A stretch of 5,122 nucleotides of DNA, from the NCBI GenBank assembly GCA_028275075.1, contig JAQCNK010000294.1:1-5122 (forward strand). The letters are read 5' to 3'. The stretch's first letter is position 1; every line of letters begins with the position of its first letter. This document shows positions 1 through 5,100 of the stretch, piece by piece. This DNA is from Haloarcula sp. Its GTDB lineage: Archaea; Halobacteriota; Halobacteria; Halobacteriales; Haloarculaceae. The notes beneath the pieces were generated by a model that was not told the DNA's origin, made no database searches, and saw only the letters and a list, made by a program, of their open reading frames with translations. The position numbers and the translations under genes were made by a program.

Positions 1-557
1 CCGTCCTCCCGGTCGTCGTTCACAGATACTGGGAGCGTCCCGATCACGGATGAGTACATTTACTGAGATAGCCAAAGTCAGACTGACGGTCTCGTTTTGA
101 AGACGCGTATCCTATACTGCCTGATCACAGCTACGTGCGAGATACGCGCATTGTATCCATCACGCCGGTTCTGACAGATAGACGTTCGTTCGAGTTCCGT
201 GGTCAGGGCAAACAGCCCACCGAACTCATCAATCGACGGTTGACGGATTACTAGATGAGGTCTGTGAGGTGAATTATGTGGATACTGTAGGTTGTCCAGG
301 GCCCGTTCCGTCGACAGCTACCGGCTCGGCTGCCCTGACAAGGTCTGCTGGTCATCGTCGCAACGTGGGATGTGCTCCTCGCCACCGAACCATCGGATGA
401 AGACGCCACGGCGAGAACGGAGACGCTCGGCAGTCGTCTCGCCGATCTGATCACGATCGGTGAGTGTGGTCGCGTACTTTTTGTTGCAAATACGATTTCT
501 TTATTCAGTCCGCGGCGTGATTTTTCGTGCCGATTCCTTCGTCTCGCATGAGCTATC
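1..557. other. gene-poor region downstream of the operon with broken open frames
   Basis: I find no convincing gene here. On the plus strand a frame from about 339 to 548 reads plausibly (TWDVLLATEPSDEDATARTE, then LGSRLADLITIGECGRVL) but follows a TGA at 336-338 and has no ATG or ribosome binding site. On the minus strand a frame from about 319 to 78 is open for about 80 codons (piece: SIDEFGGLFALTTELERT) but lacks any usual start. On the plus strand positions 1-66 could be the last 21 codons of a gene entering the window (ending PITDEYIY). None of these resembles a family I know. The pattern fits decayed genes or mobile-element debris beside the operon. No tRNA, CRISPR repeat or complete insertion sequence is seen. 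Confidence 0.4.
442..460. repeat. small inverted repeat (6-bp arms, 7-nt loop)
   Basis: CCGATC and GATCGG flank TGATCAC, whose centre is itself the palindrome TGATCA. On the plus strand it is followed about 17 nt later by a run of five T (477-481) and further T-rich sequence, so it could be part of a terminator for a plus-strand transcript or a protein-binding site. It may also be chance. Confidence 0.25.
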
Positions 558-1490
558 TCACCCAGTAATCTTTGTCTTTTCTTCTGATTTCAGACACTGG
601 TCTGACCGGGGTTCAACGGGCTTCACCCGCAGTTCACCGAGGCCGTACTTCGAGTGACTGCCGACCCGGAGGATGCCGCTCTTAGCGGTCTCCACCGGGC
701 GGTCGCCATCGTAGGCGACCACCTGCCCGTGGTCCACGGTCTGGAGTGTGTATACCTCTCGTTGTTCCAGCACCTTCTCCTCGCGTTCACGGAGATTGCG
801 GCGGTCTTCTTTCCACCACCACGGGACGTTGTGGTCGTGAGCGTTCGGGTACTCCGACTCTAGCACGAACGGCGTCACGAGTTCGAGGATGAACGCTTCG
901 CCGTCTTCAAGACGCGAGTAGTCCAACGCCTCCAAGTCCACCACCTGCGTATCTTTCAGCCGCGTGATGCCGTAGCCGTAGTTGCGCTTCCCGCCGAACT
1001 GGAGGCCTTCCAAAGCCCGCTCCTCAATCGGCAGGATATCGTCCCGGTCGGCGTGGAGGTATGCGTTGATGTACCACTTCGTCGTCTGCTGTTGCTTCCG
1101 GGCGCTGTCGGGCTTCCCCATGATCGTCTCGTGGGAGAGTGCCGGGTGGCCGCTCTGGACGCGGATGTCGTGGGTATTCAGCGCGTCTCGCGGCCGAGAA
1201 TCGAGAAGCCACAAGTGCGACGCCTGCCGCATTAGGAACAGGTCGTCGTAGCTCCCCACGTCCGGGAGGCCGCTTCCGAGGTACGGCTGGATGCCGCTCT
1301 GTGAGTGCTCCTCGGGGAACGTCCCGAACTGACCGGGCACGAAGACGCCGTGACTCGCGTTCAGCTGCTGGTGGATATCGTGTGGGAGTTGCTGACCGAG
1401 CGCGTGCATGATAGCGTTCCCCGAGACGTAGTACGGGTGGCCGAGGTAGTCCATCTCCAGCTCCCAATGGACTTGTTGGATGCGCGTCAT
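558..1490 (-). CDS. Cas5-like RAMP protein with two glycine-rich loops, predicted HRAMP subunit
   Basis: This is a predicted RNA-binding RAMP protein with two ferredoxin-like halves. Residues 1-48 give a first strand (VHWELEMDYLG) and helix (VSGNAIMHALGQQL), as in Cas5/Cas6 proteins. Residues 139-147 (WYINAYLHA) form a strand, followed by helix 155-163 and the first glycine-rich loop FGGKRNYGYGITRL at 165-178. The second half starts at EAFILELVTPFVL (198-210), passes an aromatic and charged stretch (PWWWKEDRRNLREREEK, 223-239) and ends with loop VGSHSKYGLGELRVKPV at 276-292. In HRAMP-type loci this would be the Cas5 homologue that caps the Cas7 filament. A Cas6-like RNA-processing role is a real alternative because Cas6 also pairs two such domains and several His residues lie in the N-terminal part; I see no proven catalytic set. 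The last 15 residues are Lys-rich and less GC-biased. It is the last gene of the operon. Confidence 0.7.
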   Translation of the reverse strand: MTRIQQVHWELEMDYLGHPYYVSGNAIMHALGQQLPHDIHQQLNASHGVFVPGQFGTFPEEHSQSGIQPYLGSGLPDVGSYDDLFLMRQASHLWLLDSRPRDALNTHDIRVQSGHPALSHETIMGKPDSARKQQQTTKWYINAYLHADRDDILPIEERALEGLQFGGKRNYGYGITRLKDTQVVDLEALDYSRLEDGEAFILELVTPFVLESEYPNAHDHNVPWWWKEDRRNLREREEKVLEQREVYTLQTVDHGQVVAYDGDRPVETAKSGILRVGSHSKYGLGELRVKPVEPRSDQCLKSEEKTKITG

Positions 1491-1498
1491 CGGTCGAA

Positions 1499-1504
1499 CA
1501 CCTC
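1499..1504 (-). promoter_or_regulatory. Shine-Dalgarno site of the Cas5-like gene
   Basis: The minus strand reads GAGGTG with an 8-nt spacer before the ATG at 1490, a good match to the haloarchaeal anti-SD. It lies within the displaced tail of the 268-aa gene and supports the chosen start. Confidence 0.6.
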
Positions 1505-1523
1505 TTTGAAGTCCTCGATGTAC
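1505..1523 (-). repeat. direct repeat copy B, in the gap before the Cas5-like gene
   Basis: The minus strand reads GTACATCGAGGACTTCAAA, one base different from copy A and silent (ATT/ATC). In its own frame it again encodes YIEDFK, followed by EVFDR and a TGA that overlaps the Cas5-like ATG. Removing the 65 nt between equivalent points of the repeats would join the 268-aa frame to this ending. Confidence 0.85.
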
Positions 1524-1524
1524 C

Positions 1525-2331
1525 TCATTTCCCTAATTCGATGTCTTCAGTGAGTTGTTGATCCGACGTTTTGAAGTCCTCAATGTACTGGAGCGCGGTG
1601 GACCACGCGCCGATCCGGCGGAGGTTCGCGTCGAGCACCATGTCGTACTTGTCGTGACCGGCGTCGAGCGGGTGTGCGGTCAGCCGGTTCCACGTCGAAG
1701 CCCACGACCGCCACGGGTAACTCCCGAGACGGGATGGCGGCCGCCCGCCGGCGTTCTCGTCGATCCGCAGGGCGAACTCCTCGCCCGTGTAGACTGTTCG
1801 GTGGGGCACGATCTCCCCAGCACGGTCCACCACCAGGAGGAGATCGGCGAACTCGTGGCCGGCGCGGTAGTTGTCGAGTAGAGCCGCCACGAGTAGCGTG
1901 TGGTACTTCAGGCTCGTGTACGGGTAGTAGATGCTCTCGTTGAAGCCACTCGCCACGTCCGAGGTGAGCCACGCCTGATGCACCGCCTCTGGATTGGACC
2001 CCGTCAGGAGTTCGCTGATGGTCTCAGAGAGGTGCGGACGTGAGAACTCCTCGGGGTCGTAGTGGGAGTCGCCCGTCAGTAGCGAGAGGCGATAGTGCGT
2101 CTCGTGGTTGTCCACGGTCTGCTCAGGCTTCCCGTTGGGCCGTGAGAGCGCCGACGCGTCGCCGTCCGCGCCGTGCGAGACGGTCTGATTCACCGGGACG
2201 CCGTGGAAGGAGTCCGGTGCGTAGTCGTGTGACTCGCTGTTTAGCTTGTGGGCGTCGTGGCGGTAGACCGCGATCATCACGTCCTGACCGCCGTCGCCCT
2301 GGAAGTCGCTGAGGGCGGTGTTCTCGGGCAT
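1525..2331 (-). CDS. uncharacterised conserved-type protein between Cas7-like and Cas5-like genes (predicted third HRAMP core protein)
   Basis: I recognise no domain in this 268-aa protein. It is soluble and acidic, without signal peptide or membrane segment. Visible pieces are a strand near 17-24 (DVMIAVYR), a polar His/Asp-rich stretch to about residue 75, helices near 101-122, an aromatic segment YYPYTSLKYHTLLVAALLDN at 135-154, a hydrophobic strand FADLLLVVDRAG at 161-172, and a Trp-rich piece SYPWRSWASTWNRLTAHPLD at 204-223. No nuclease motif, HD pair, Walker motif or Cys cluster is seen, and it does not look like a Cas8 or Cas10 large subunit by length. Its place between two RAMP genes fits the uncharacterised third protein of HRAMP loci. 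Start is fixed by TAG|ATG abutment and GAGGAG upstream. The last 14 residues (TSDQQLTEDIELGK) may be a frameshifted tail caused by a 65-nt insertion or duplication; see the repeat entries. Confidence 0.8.
   Translation of the reverse strand: MPENTALSDFQGDGGQDVMIAVYRHDAHKLNSESHDYAPDSFHGVPVNQTVSHGADGDASALSRPNGKPEQTVDNHETHYRLSLLTGDSHYDPEEFSRPHLSETISELLTGSNPEAVHQAWLTSDVASGFNESIYYPYTSLKYHTLLVAALLDNYRAGHEFADLLLVVDRAGEIVPHRTVYTGEEFALRIDENAGGRPPSRLGSYPWRSWASTWNRLTAHPLDAGHDKYDMVLDANLRRIGAWSTALQYIEDFKTSDQQLTEDIELGK
1570..1588 (-). repeat. direct repeat copy A, in the 3' end of the 268-aa gene
   Basis: The minus strand reads GTACATTGAGGACTTCAAA, encoding YIEDFK at residues 249-254 of the 268-aa protein. 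It matches copy B at 18 of 19 positions; the offset is 65 nt, which is not a multiple of three. Confidence 0.85.
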
Positions 2332-3195
2332 CTACGGCTCCTCCTCAATGCGCTCCTCAAGCGTGTCAACGAACGCTGGGCGATACTCGGCGGCCCACTG
2401 GTCGTCCTTTTCATCCATCTTGCTCGTGTTGCTCTTCCCGCGGTCGAAGACGCGCTTCAGTTCGCGTTCCTTGTACAGCGGATTGATGAGGTGGCAATTG
2501 ACGATTCCCGCGCCGAAGTTCCGTGCGCCACCAAGCTGGTACATAAAGTCGGTCTTATGAGTATCGAGGAAGTCGATGCTTTCGGCCAGTAAGCCGATGA
2601 ACTCGGGCTTCATCTCTCGGAAGGAGAGGTGCCAACAGCCGTCCAGATTGGCGACGGCGTCCACCTCTGCATTCCGGAGCGGATCCCGGTTGTCCTCTCG
2701 GTTTCGAGAGACGATGTTTCGGTTGAGCCGCCGGTAGTGTCCTTCTGCCTCTCCGCGCGTGTAGTCTATGCTATAGCGGACGGGGTTGAATTTGATCGGA
2801 CGGCGCATCACCTTCCCGGGAACGCCACCGAAGCCGCCGAAGAGGTCGAAGACCACACAGCCATCGTCTTCTTTCGGATCGTCGGTGCACGCACCCTTCT
2901 CGTGGTAGCCGGCATCAAGATCGCGCTCGTAGACATCGCTCTTCATGAAGTTCGCGGTGGCCTCGCCGGGGTGACAGGCAGTGCCGTCGTACTGATGGAC
3001 AATCTCCTCCATTCCGTGGCGGAGCCACCCGGAGAGGGGGAAGGCAGGGATGATGCCGCCGATCTGGTTCTGTGGGTCGTCAGCCTCGTAGTTGCCGTTC
3101 GAGGCGTGATGTCGGTCGGTCATGATGCTGTCGCCGACCACCAGCAGATCAGTCTGAAGTCGCACGAAAACGTCGTTGTCGATGTCTTCAATCAT
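2332..3195 (-). CDS. Cas7-like RAMP protein, predicted HRAMP backbone subunit
   Basis: This protein is predicted to be a diverged Cas7 (Csm3/Csf2-like) subunit that would polymerise along a guide-like RNA. The sequence shows three RAMP marks: IPAFPLSGWLRHGMEEI at residues 49-65, matching the Cas7 IPGSSLKGxLR helix motif; CVVFDLFGGFG at 113-123, matching the C..LFG motif of type III Cas7; and a glycine-rich loop GGARNFGAGIV at 222-232 near the C-terminus. D39 and D40 sit in the loop before the first motif, near where Csm3 carries its target-RNA-cutting Asp. C74-H75, C103 and C113 could form a metal site. I chose the start at 3195 because 32 additional upstream residues would be very basic (RQRRSKRR), unlike the rest, and would overlap the 65-aa gene heavily. 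Its TAG abuts the next ATG. The Cas7 fold is well supported; membership of HRAMP is inferred from partners and host. Confidence 0.77.
   Translation of the reverse strand: MIEDIDNDVFVRLQTDLLVVGDSIMTDRHHASNGNYEADDPQNQIGGIIPAFPLSGWLRHGMEEIVHQYDGTACHPGEATANFMKSDVYERDLDAGYHEKGACTDDPKEDDGCVVFDLFGGFGGVPGKVMRRPIKFNPVRYSIDYTRGEAEGHYRRLNRNIVSRNREDNRDPLRNAEVDAVANLDGCWHLSFREMKPEFIGLLAESIDFLDTHKTDFMYQLGGARNFGAGIVNCHLINPLYKERELKRVFDRGKSNTSKMDEKDDQWAAEYRPAFVDTLEERIEEEP
2338..2346 (-). promoter_or_regulatory. Shine-Dalgarno site of the 268-aa gene
   Basis: The minus strand reads GAGGAGGAG a few bases before the abutting TAG|ATG pair, inside the end of the Cas7-like gene. It supports the start at 2331 and coupled translation. 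Confidence 0.55.
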
Positions 3196-3385
3196 GGGTT
3201 TGTAGTAGATAGCGTGGCTCGCGCGTCGCTTCGATCGCCTCTGACGAGGGGGAGAAAACGCCTCCGACGCGAAACTCAGTGTAGGTCTCACCGTCTTTCG
3301 TACGGACGATACAAGCCGTCATGCTGGCGTCACTCTCCTCATCATCGGGGTCTGGTGCGATCACAAACGTATTCGTGCGTCTCAT
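3188..3385 (-). CDS. small acidic hypothetical protein (65 aa), first intact gene of the Cas7/Cas5-like operon
   Basis: I do not recognise this family. The protein opens with a short strand (MRRTNTFVIAP), then an acidic linker DPDDEESDAS at residues 12-21, then what looks like two beta strands (TACIVRTKDG, ETYTEFRVGGVF) and a short polar tail. Its acidity is typical of haloarchaeal proteins. Its ATG lies in an ATGA overlap with the upstream remnant, preceded by a modest AGGTGG. Its TGA overlaps the ATG of the Cas7-like gene by 8 nt, so it is probably translationally coupled on both sides. The strand-rich composition argues against a helical Cas11-type small subunit. M22 is an alternative start but would lose the ATGA junction. 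It may be an accessory part of the RAMP complex or an unrelated operon passenger. Confidence 0.68.
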   Translation of the reverse strand: MRRTNTFVIAPDPDDEESDASMTACIVRTKDGETYTEFRVGGVFSPSSEAIEATREPRYLLQTHD

Positions 3386-3486
3386 GATTCAACCACCTGC
3401 ACCCGCTTGGGTTCGATAAATCGCTGGAGCGTCCCTCCGAACGGCGTGTTCACCCCCGTCCCCCGATGTGGAGGCCACTGGTTGGC
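3382..3486 (-). pseudogene. probable 3' remnant of a truncated gene upstream of the Cas7/Cas5-like operon
   Basis: Directly after the TGA of the zinc-ribbon gene the same frame stays open for 34 codons and ends TCATGA, where the stop overlaps the ATG of the next gene in a classic four-base ATGA junction. The last 22 codons read like a genuine protein tail: NTPFGGTLQRFIEP followed by KRVQVVES, with GC-rich third positions. The only possible start is GTG at 3453-3451, giving 23 residues, and no good ribosome binding site precedes it. I read this as the C-terminus of a once longer gene, cotranslated with the operon below, whose body was lost by deletion or replacement at about 3486. The alternative is a genuine 23-residue leader peptide. 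The family cannot be told from so short a piece. Confidence 0.45.
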
Positions 3487-3684
3487 TCATTCTGAGTCAC
3501 AGTCGTGACAGACGATACGCTCGGGAAGCCCGACTCGGCCACAGACTGGACACTCGACCAACGGGGTCGGTGGCAGATTCTCCCACTCGCAGAGTGCGGC
3601 CCGGATGTGCTCTCGAACGTCGGGTGAATCTGCCCGGGTAAGCGCCTGTGCGAGGTGCATTCGGAGCCGTTCACGGGCCGTCAT
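3487..3684 (-). CDS. small zinc-ribbon protein (65 aa)
   Basis: This is a short protein in two parts. Residues 1-40 look like a helical segment (RERLRMHLAQAL, then DVREHIRAALCEWE). Residues 45-62 hold a treble-clef or zinc-ribbon pattern, CPVC at 45-48 and CHDC at 59-62, expected to bind one zinc ion. No catalytic motif is visible; roles in nucleic-acid or protein binding are typical of such mini zinc proteins in haloarchaea, but the target is unknown. The start at 3684 is supported by a strong ribosome binding site, GGAGGG at 3688-3693, lying inside the end of the upstream gene, with a 14-nt overlap that suggests translational coupling. The frame stays open after its stop and carries the protein-tail remnant described separately, so the stop marks a possible recombination junction. 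Confidence 0.82.
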   Translation of the reverse strand: MTARERLRMHLAQALTRADSPDVREHIRAALCEWENLPPTPLVECPVCGRVGLPERIVCHDCDSE

Positions 3685-4108
3685 TCACCCTCCGGCCGGC
3701 CGTGCTAAGCCGTGATCTGTACGCTTCTGGAAATCGATGGCCCCGTCTCGACACTAGATCGGCCTGCTGTGGGATGTCTCGGTACATCGCAGGGCGGTCT
3801 GAAGCGACATCGTATTTAACGATAGAGTCGAATGCGCCGACTACTGACCGGCGTTTATCACTACGTATCCGGGAGTCGTCGACGGCAACCTCGAGCCCGA
3901 ACGTCGGAGCGAGCAGGGCGATTGCCAGCTGGCAGGCGCGGTCGTCATCGGCATCCAGCCCCCAGTCGAACCCGCCCGGCGAGACCGGGTGAACGAACAG
4001 GTGTTTGTTGAGGAGGGTGTCGCCGGCGTAGACGAGACAGCCGCCGATGGTCCGCTCGCCGCGGTACCGTCGGGCGCGATGCGTGGATCGTCGATAGTTG
4101 GTTGACAT
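3671..4108 (-). CDS. DUF6166-like protein of haloarchaeal accessory DNA
   Basis: This 145-aa protein has no known biochemical function. It resembles the DUF6166 family from memory: YRGER at residues 15-19, a GG(A/C)xV strand at 22-26, HPVSPGGFDWG at 40-50 (the family shows HSPxGFxWGY) and ACQLAIALLAPTFG at 58-71 (family: AQLALALL). The N-terminus before the motif is basic, and the C-terminal half after residue 75 is less family-like and richer in Arg than usual. The gene begins 50 nt after the PCNA stop, and its last codons overlap the start of the zinc-ribbon gene by 14 nt, so the three are probably cotranscribed. Members of this family are common on haloarchaeal plasmids and islands, which supports an accessory setting. 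The CDS itself is well supported; the family label is moderately so. Confidence 0.68.
   Translation of the reverse strand: MSTNYRRSTHRARRYRGERTIGGCLVYAGDTLLNKHLFVHPVSPGGFDWGLDADDDRACQLAIALLAPTFGLEVAVDDSRIRSDKRRSVVGAFDSIVKYDVASDRPAMYRDIPQQADLVSRRGHRFPEAYRSRLSTAGRRVNDGP
3688..3693 (-). promoter_or_regulatory. Shine-Dalgarno site of the zinc-ribbon gene
   Basis: The minus strand reads GGAGGG followed by TGA and then ATG. This complements the anti-SD sequence at the haloarchaeal 16S 3' end. It lies inside the coding sequence of the DUF6166-like gene and fixes the start at 3684. Confidence 0.6.
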
Positions 4109-4158
4109 CGGTGTTGGTGTGTCTAAATCGGGTGCGGGCCCCGTCTGGTTCGAGGCAA

Positions 4159-5100
4159 TCAGGTCTCGATTCGCGGCGCGAGCATCCGGGTGATGGCGCC
4201 ATCGCCGTCGGCGAGTTCGTAGGAGAGAATCAGCGGGAAGTCCTCCCCGAGGTCGAGCGTTATTGGTGTCCCCGCCGGGATCGTCCGGACCAATTTCTTC
4301 AGATAGTCCAGACTGAACAGTGTGCTCGCATCCCCGGCAGCGAGGACCTCGATGTTTTCACCGTCGAGTTCGAGCGTGACGGCGTCGATGTCGCCTTCGG
4401 CTTCGATGATGAGTGTATCGACGCCGGCCTCCATCCGGAGTCGAACGTGGTCGGCAACCAGATCGGCCGCTTTGACCCCTCGCTGAAGGGCATCGCGGTC
4501 GACCGTCACCGTTGCGGGCAGGTCGAATTCAGGGAGCGTCGGTTCCGCTTGGAGGGTTCTCGAATCGAGGCAGGCCATCGAGTACCGGAGTCCGTCGACC
4601 ACGACGATCAGCTTTCCCGATTCCGGGTCGAGGAACAGCTGCACGAGGCCGTCTTTACTGGCGAGGCGGACGGGGTCGGCAAGCTGGTCGAGGCTCAGTC
4701 CCAGCGTCCCCGGGCTGGCCTCGAAGGACTCGAACGCCGCTACCTTGAGTTCGAGGTCGTCCATCGCGACGTTCGCGGAGTCGACCGCCCGGACAGTCAG
4801 GCCGTCCTCGGTGACACGGATTCGGGCCTCGTCGACGAGTGCCCGCAGCGAGGAGAGAACGGTCTTCAGGTGAGCGGCTTGGATCGTCGCTCGGAATGAG
4901 GCCGGTGGCTCGTCGGGAACGCCATCAGCAGGAGTTGTTTCCTCAGTCGAGTCCTCGTCACCGGGGCTCGTTGCCGATTCGGGGTGGTCGTTCGGCGCGG
5001 ACTCACCGTCGTCGTCAGCCGGTGTCGGGGGCTCTGTTTCAGGCTGTTCGGGGGTGGGCTCGGGCTCGCGGTCCGGTTCGGTATCTGAATCAGTACTCAT
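4159..5100 (-). CDS. pcn: PCNA-type DNA polymerase sliding clamp with acidic N-terminal extension
   Basis: This is a homotrimeric sliding clamp that encircles DNA and tethers polymerase, ligase, FEN1 and other PIP-box proteins during replication and repair. Residues about 69-313 match an archaeal PCNA from end to end: FRATIQAAHLKTVLSSL at the start, ITEDG-like RVTEDGLTVRAVDSANVAM near 95-113, LFSLDYLKKL near 262-271, LGEDFPLILSYEL, and the clamp C-terminus MLAPRIET. The core of about 245 residues is the usual clamp length. The first 68 or so residues are additional: a low-complexity tract rich in Glu, Asp, Pro and Thr, without predicted structure to the eye, not found in standard chromosomal PCNA. 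No clear Shine-Dalgarno site lies in the 22 nt upstream that are visible. A start inside the extension cannot be excluded, but there is no Met between residue 1 and the core. Its company (DUF6166-like, zinc ribbon) suggests an accessory clamp of a plasmid or island rather than the main chromosomal copy; that is inference. Confidence 0.93.
   Translation of the reverse strand: MSTDSDTEPDREPEPTPEQPETEPPTPADDDGESAPNDHPESATSPGDEDSTEETTPADGVPDEPPASFRATIQAAHLKTVLSSLRALVDEARIRVTEDGLTVRAVDSANVAMDDLELKVAAFESFEASPGTLGLSLDQLADPVRLASKDGLVQLFLDPESGKLIVVVDGLRYSMACLDSRTLQAEPTLPEFDLPATVTVDRDALQRGVKAADLVADHVRLRMEAGVDTLIIEAEGDIDAVTLELDGENIEVLAAGDASTLFSLDYLKKLVRTIPAGTPITLDLGEDFPLILSYELADGDGAITRMLAPRIET

Larger units (their letters stand above)
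1487..1528 (-). other. 13-codon mini-ORF bridging two genes (likely displaced gene tail)
   Basis: The frame reads MRYIEDFKEVFDR. Its ATG overlaps the TGA of the 268-aa gene (ATGA), and its TGA overlaps the ATG of the Cas5-like gene (ATGA). It contains repeat copy B and the GAGGTG ribosome binding site of the Cas5-like gene. The peptide repeats YIEDFK from the end of the upstream protein, so I read it mainly as that gene's original 3' end pushed out of frame. Ribosomes re-initiating here could still deliver coupling to the next gene. It is unlikely to be an independent functional peptide. Confidence 0.5.

Noticed and set aside
251..454. 67-codon minus-strand ORF downstream of the operon
   Set aside because: It is Ser/Arg-rich with very few acidic residues, has no good ribosome binding site, and competes with more coding-like frames on both strands.
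1024..1467. 147-codon minus-strand frame inside the Cas5-like gene
   Set aside because: The product is extremely Arg/Pro-rich, unlike acidic haloarchaeal proteins, and is fully contained in the RAMP gene in another frame.
1505..1588. 19-bp repeat pair as a minimal CRISPR array
   Set aside because: There are only two copies, the repeat encodes protein, and its sequence does not resemble haloarchaeal CRISPR repeats; no array is present anywhere in the window.
3196..3291. Upstream start at 3291 for the Cas7-like protein
   Set aside because: The additional 32 residues are basic and would overlap the 65-aa ORF by over 100 nt; the start at 3195 gives the usual short overlap and begins at a RAMP-like first strand.
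2629..3387. 252-codon open frame on the plus strand
   Set aside because: It is antisense to the Cas7-like and 65-aa genes. Its sequence has no recognisable domain, and its C-terminal part is Arg/Ser-rich, as expected of a GC-rich shadow frame.
3450..3674. 74-codon minus-strand frame over the zinc-ribbon gene
   Set aside because: It is a Ser/Pro/His-rich shadow of the CxxC...CxxC zinc-ribbon frame, which has its own strong ribosome binding site.
4109..4158. TTTAGA-like element as a TATA box for the DUF6166-like gene
   Set aside because: It lies only about 13 nt from the ATG, too close for a normal archaeal TATA-to-start distance, and no clear BRE accompanies it.
4102..4899. 265-codon open frame on the plus strand
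   Set aside because: It is antisense to the PCNA gene, whose identity is certain from end-to-end motif match; long mirror frames are common in GC-rich haloarchaeal genes.
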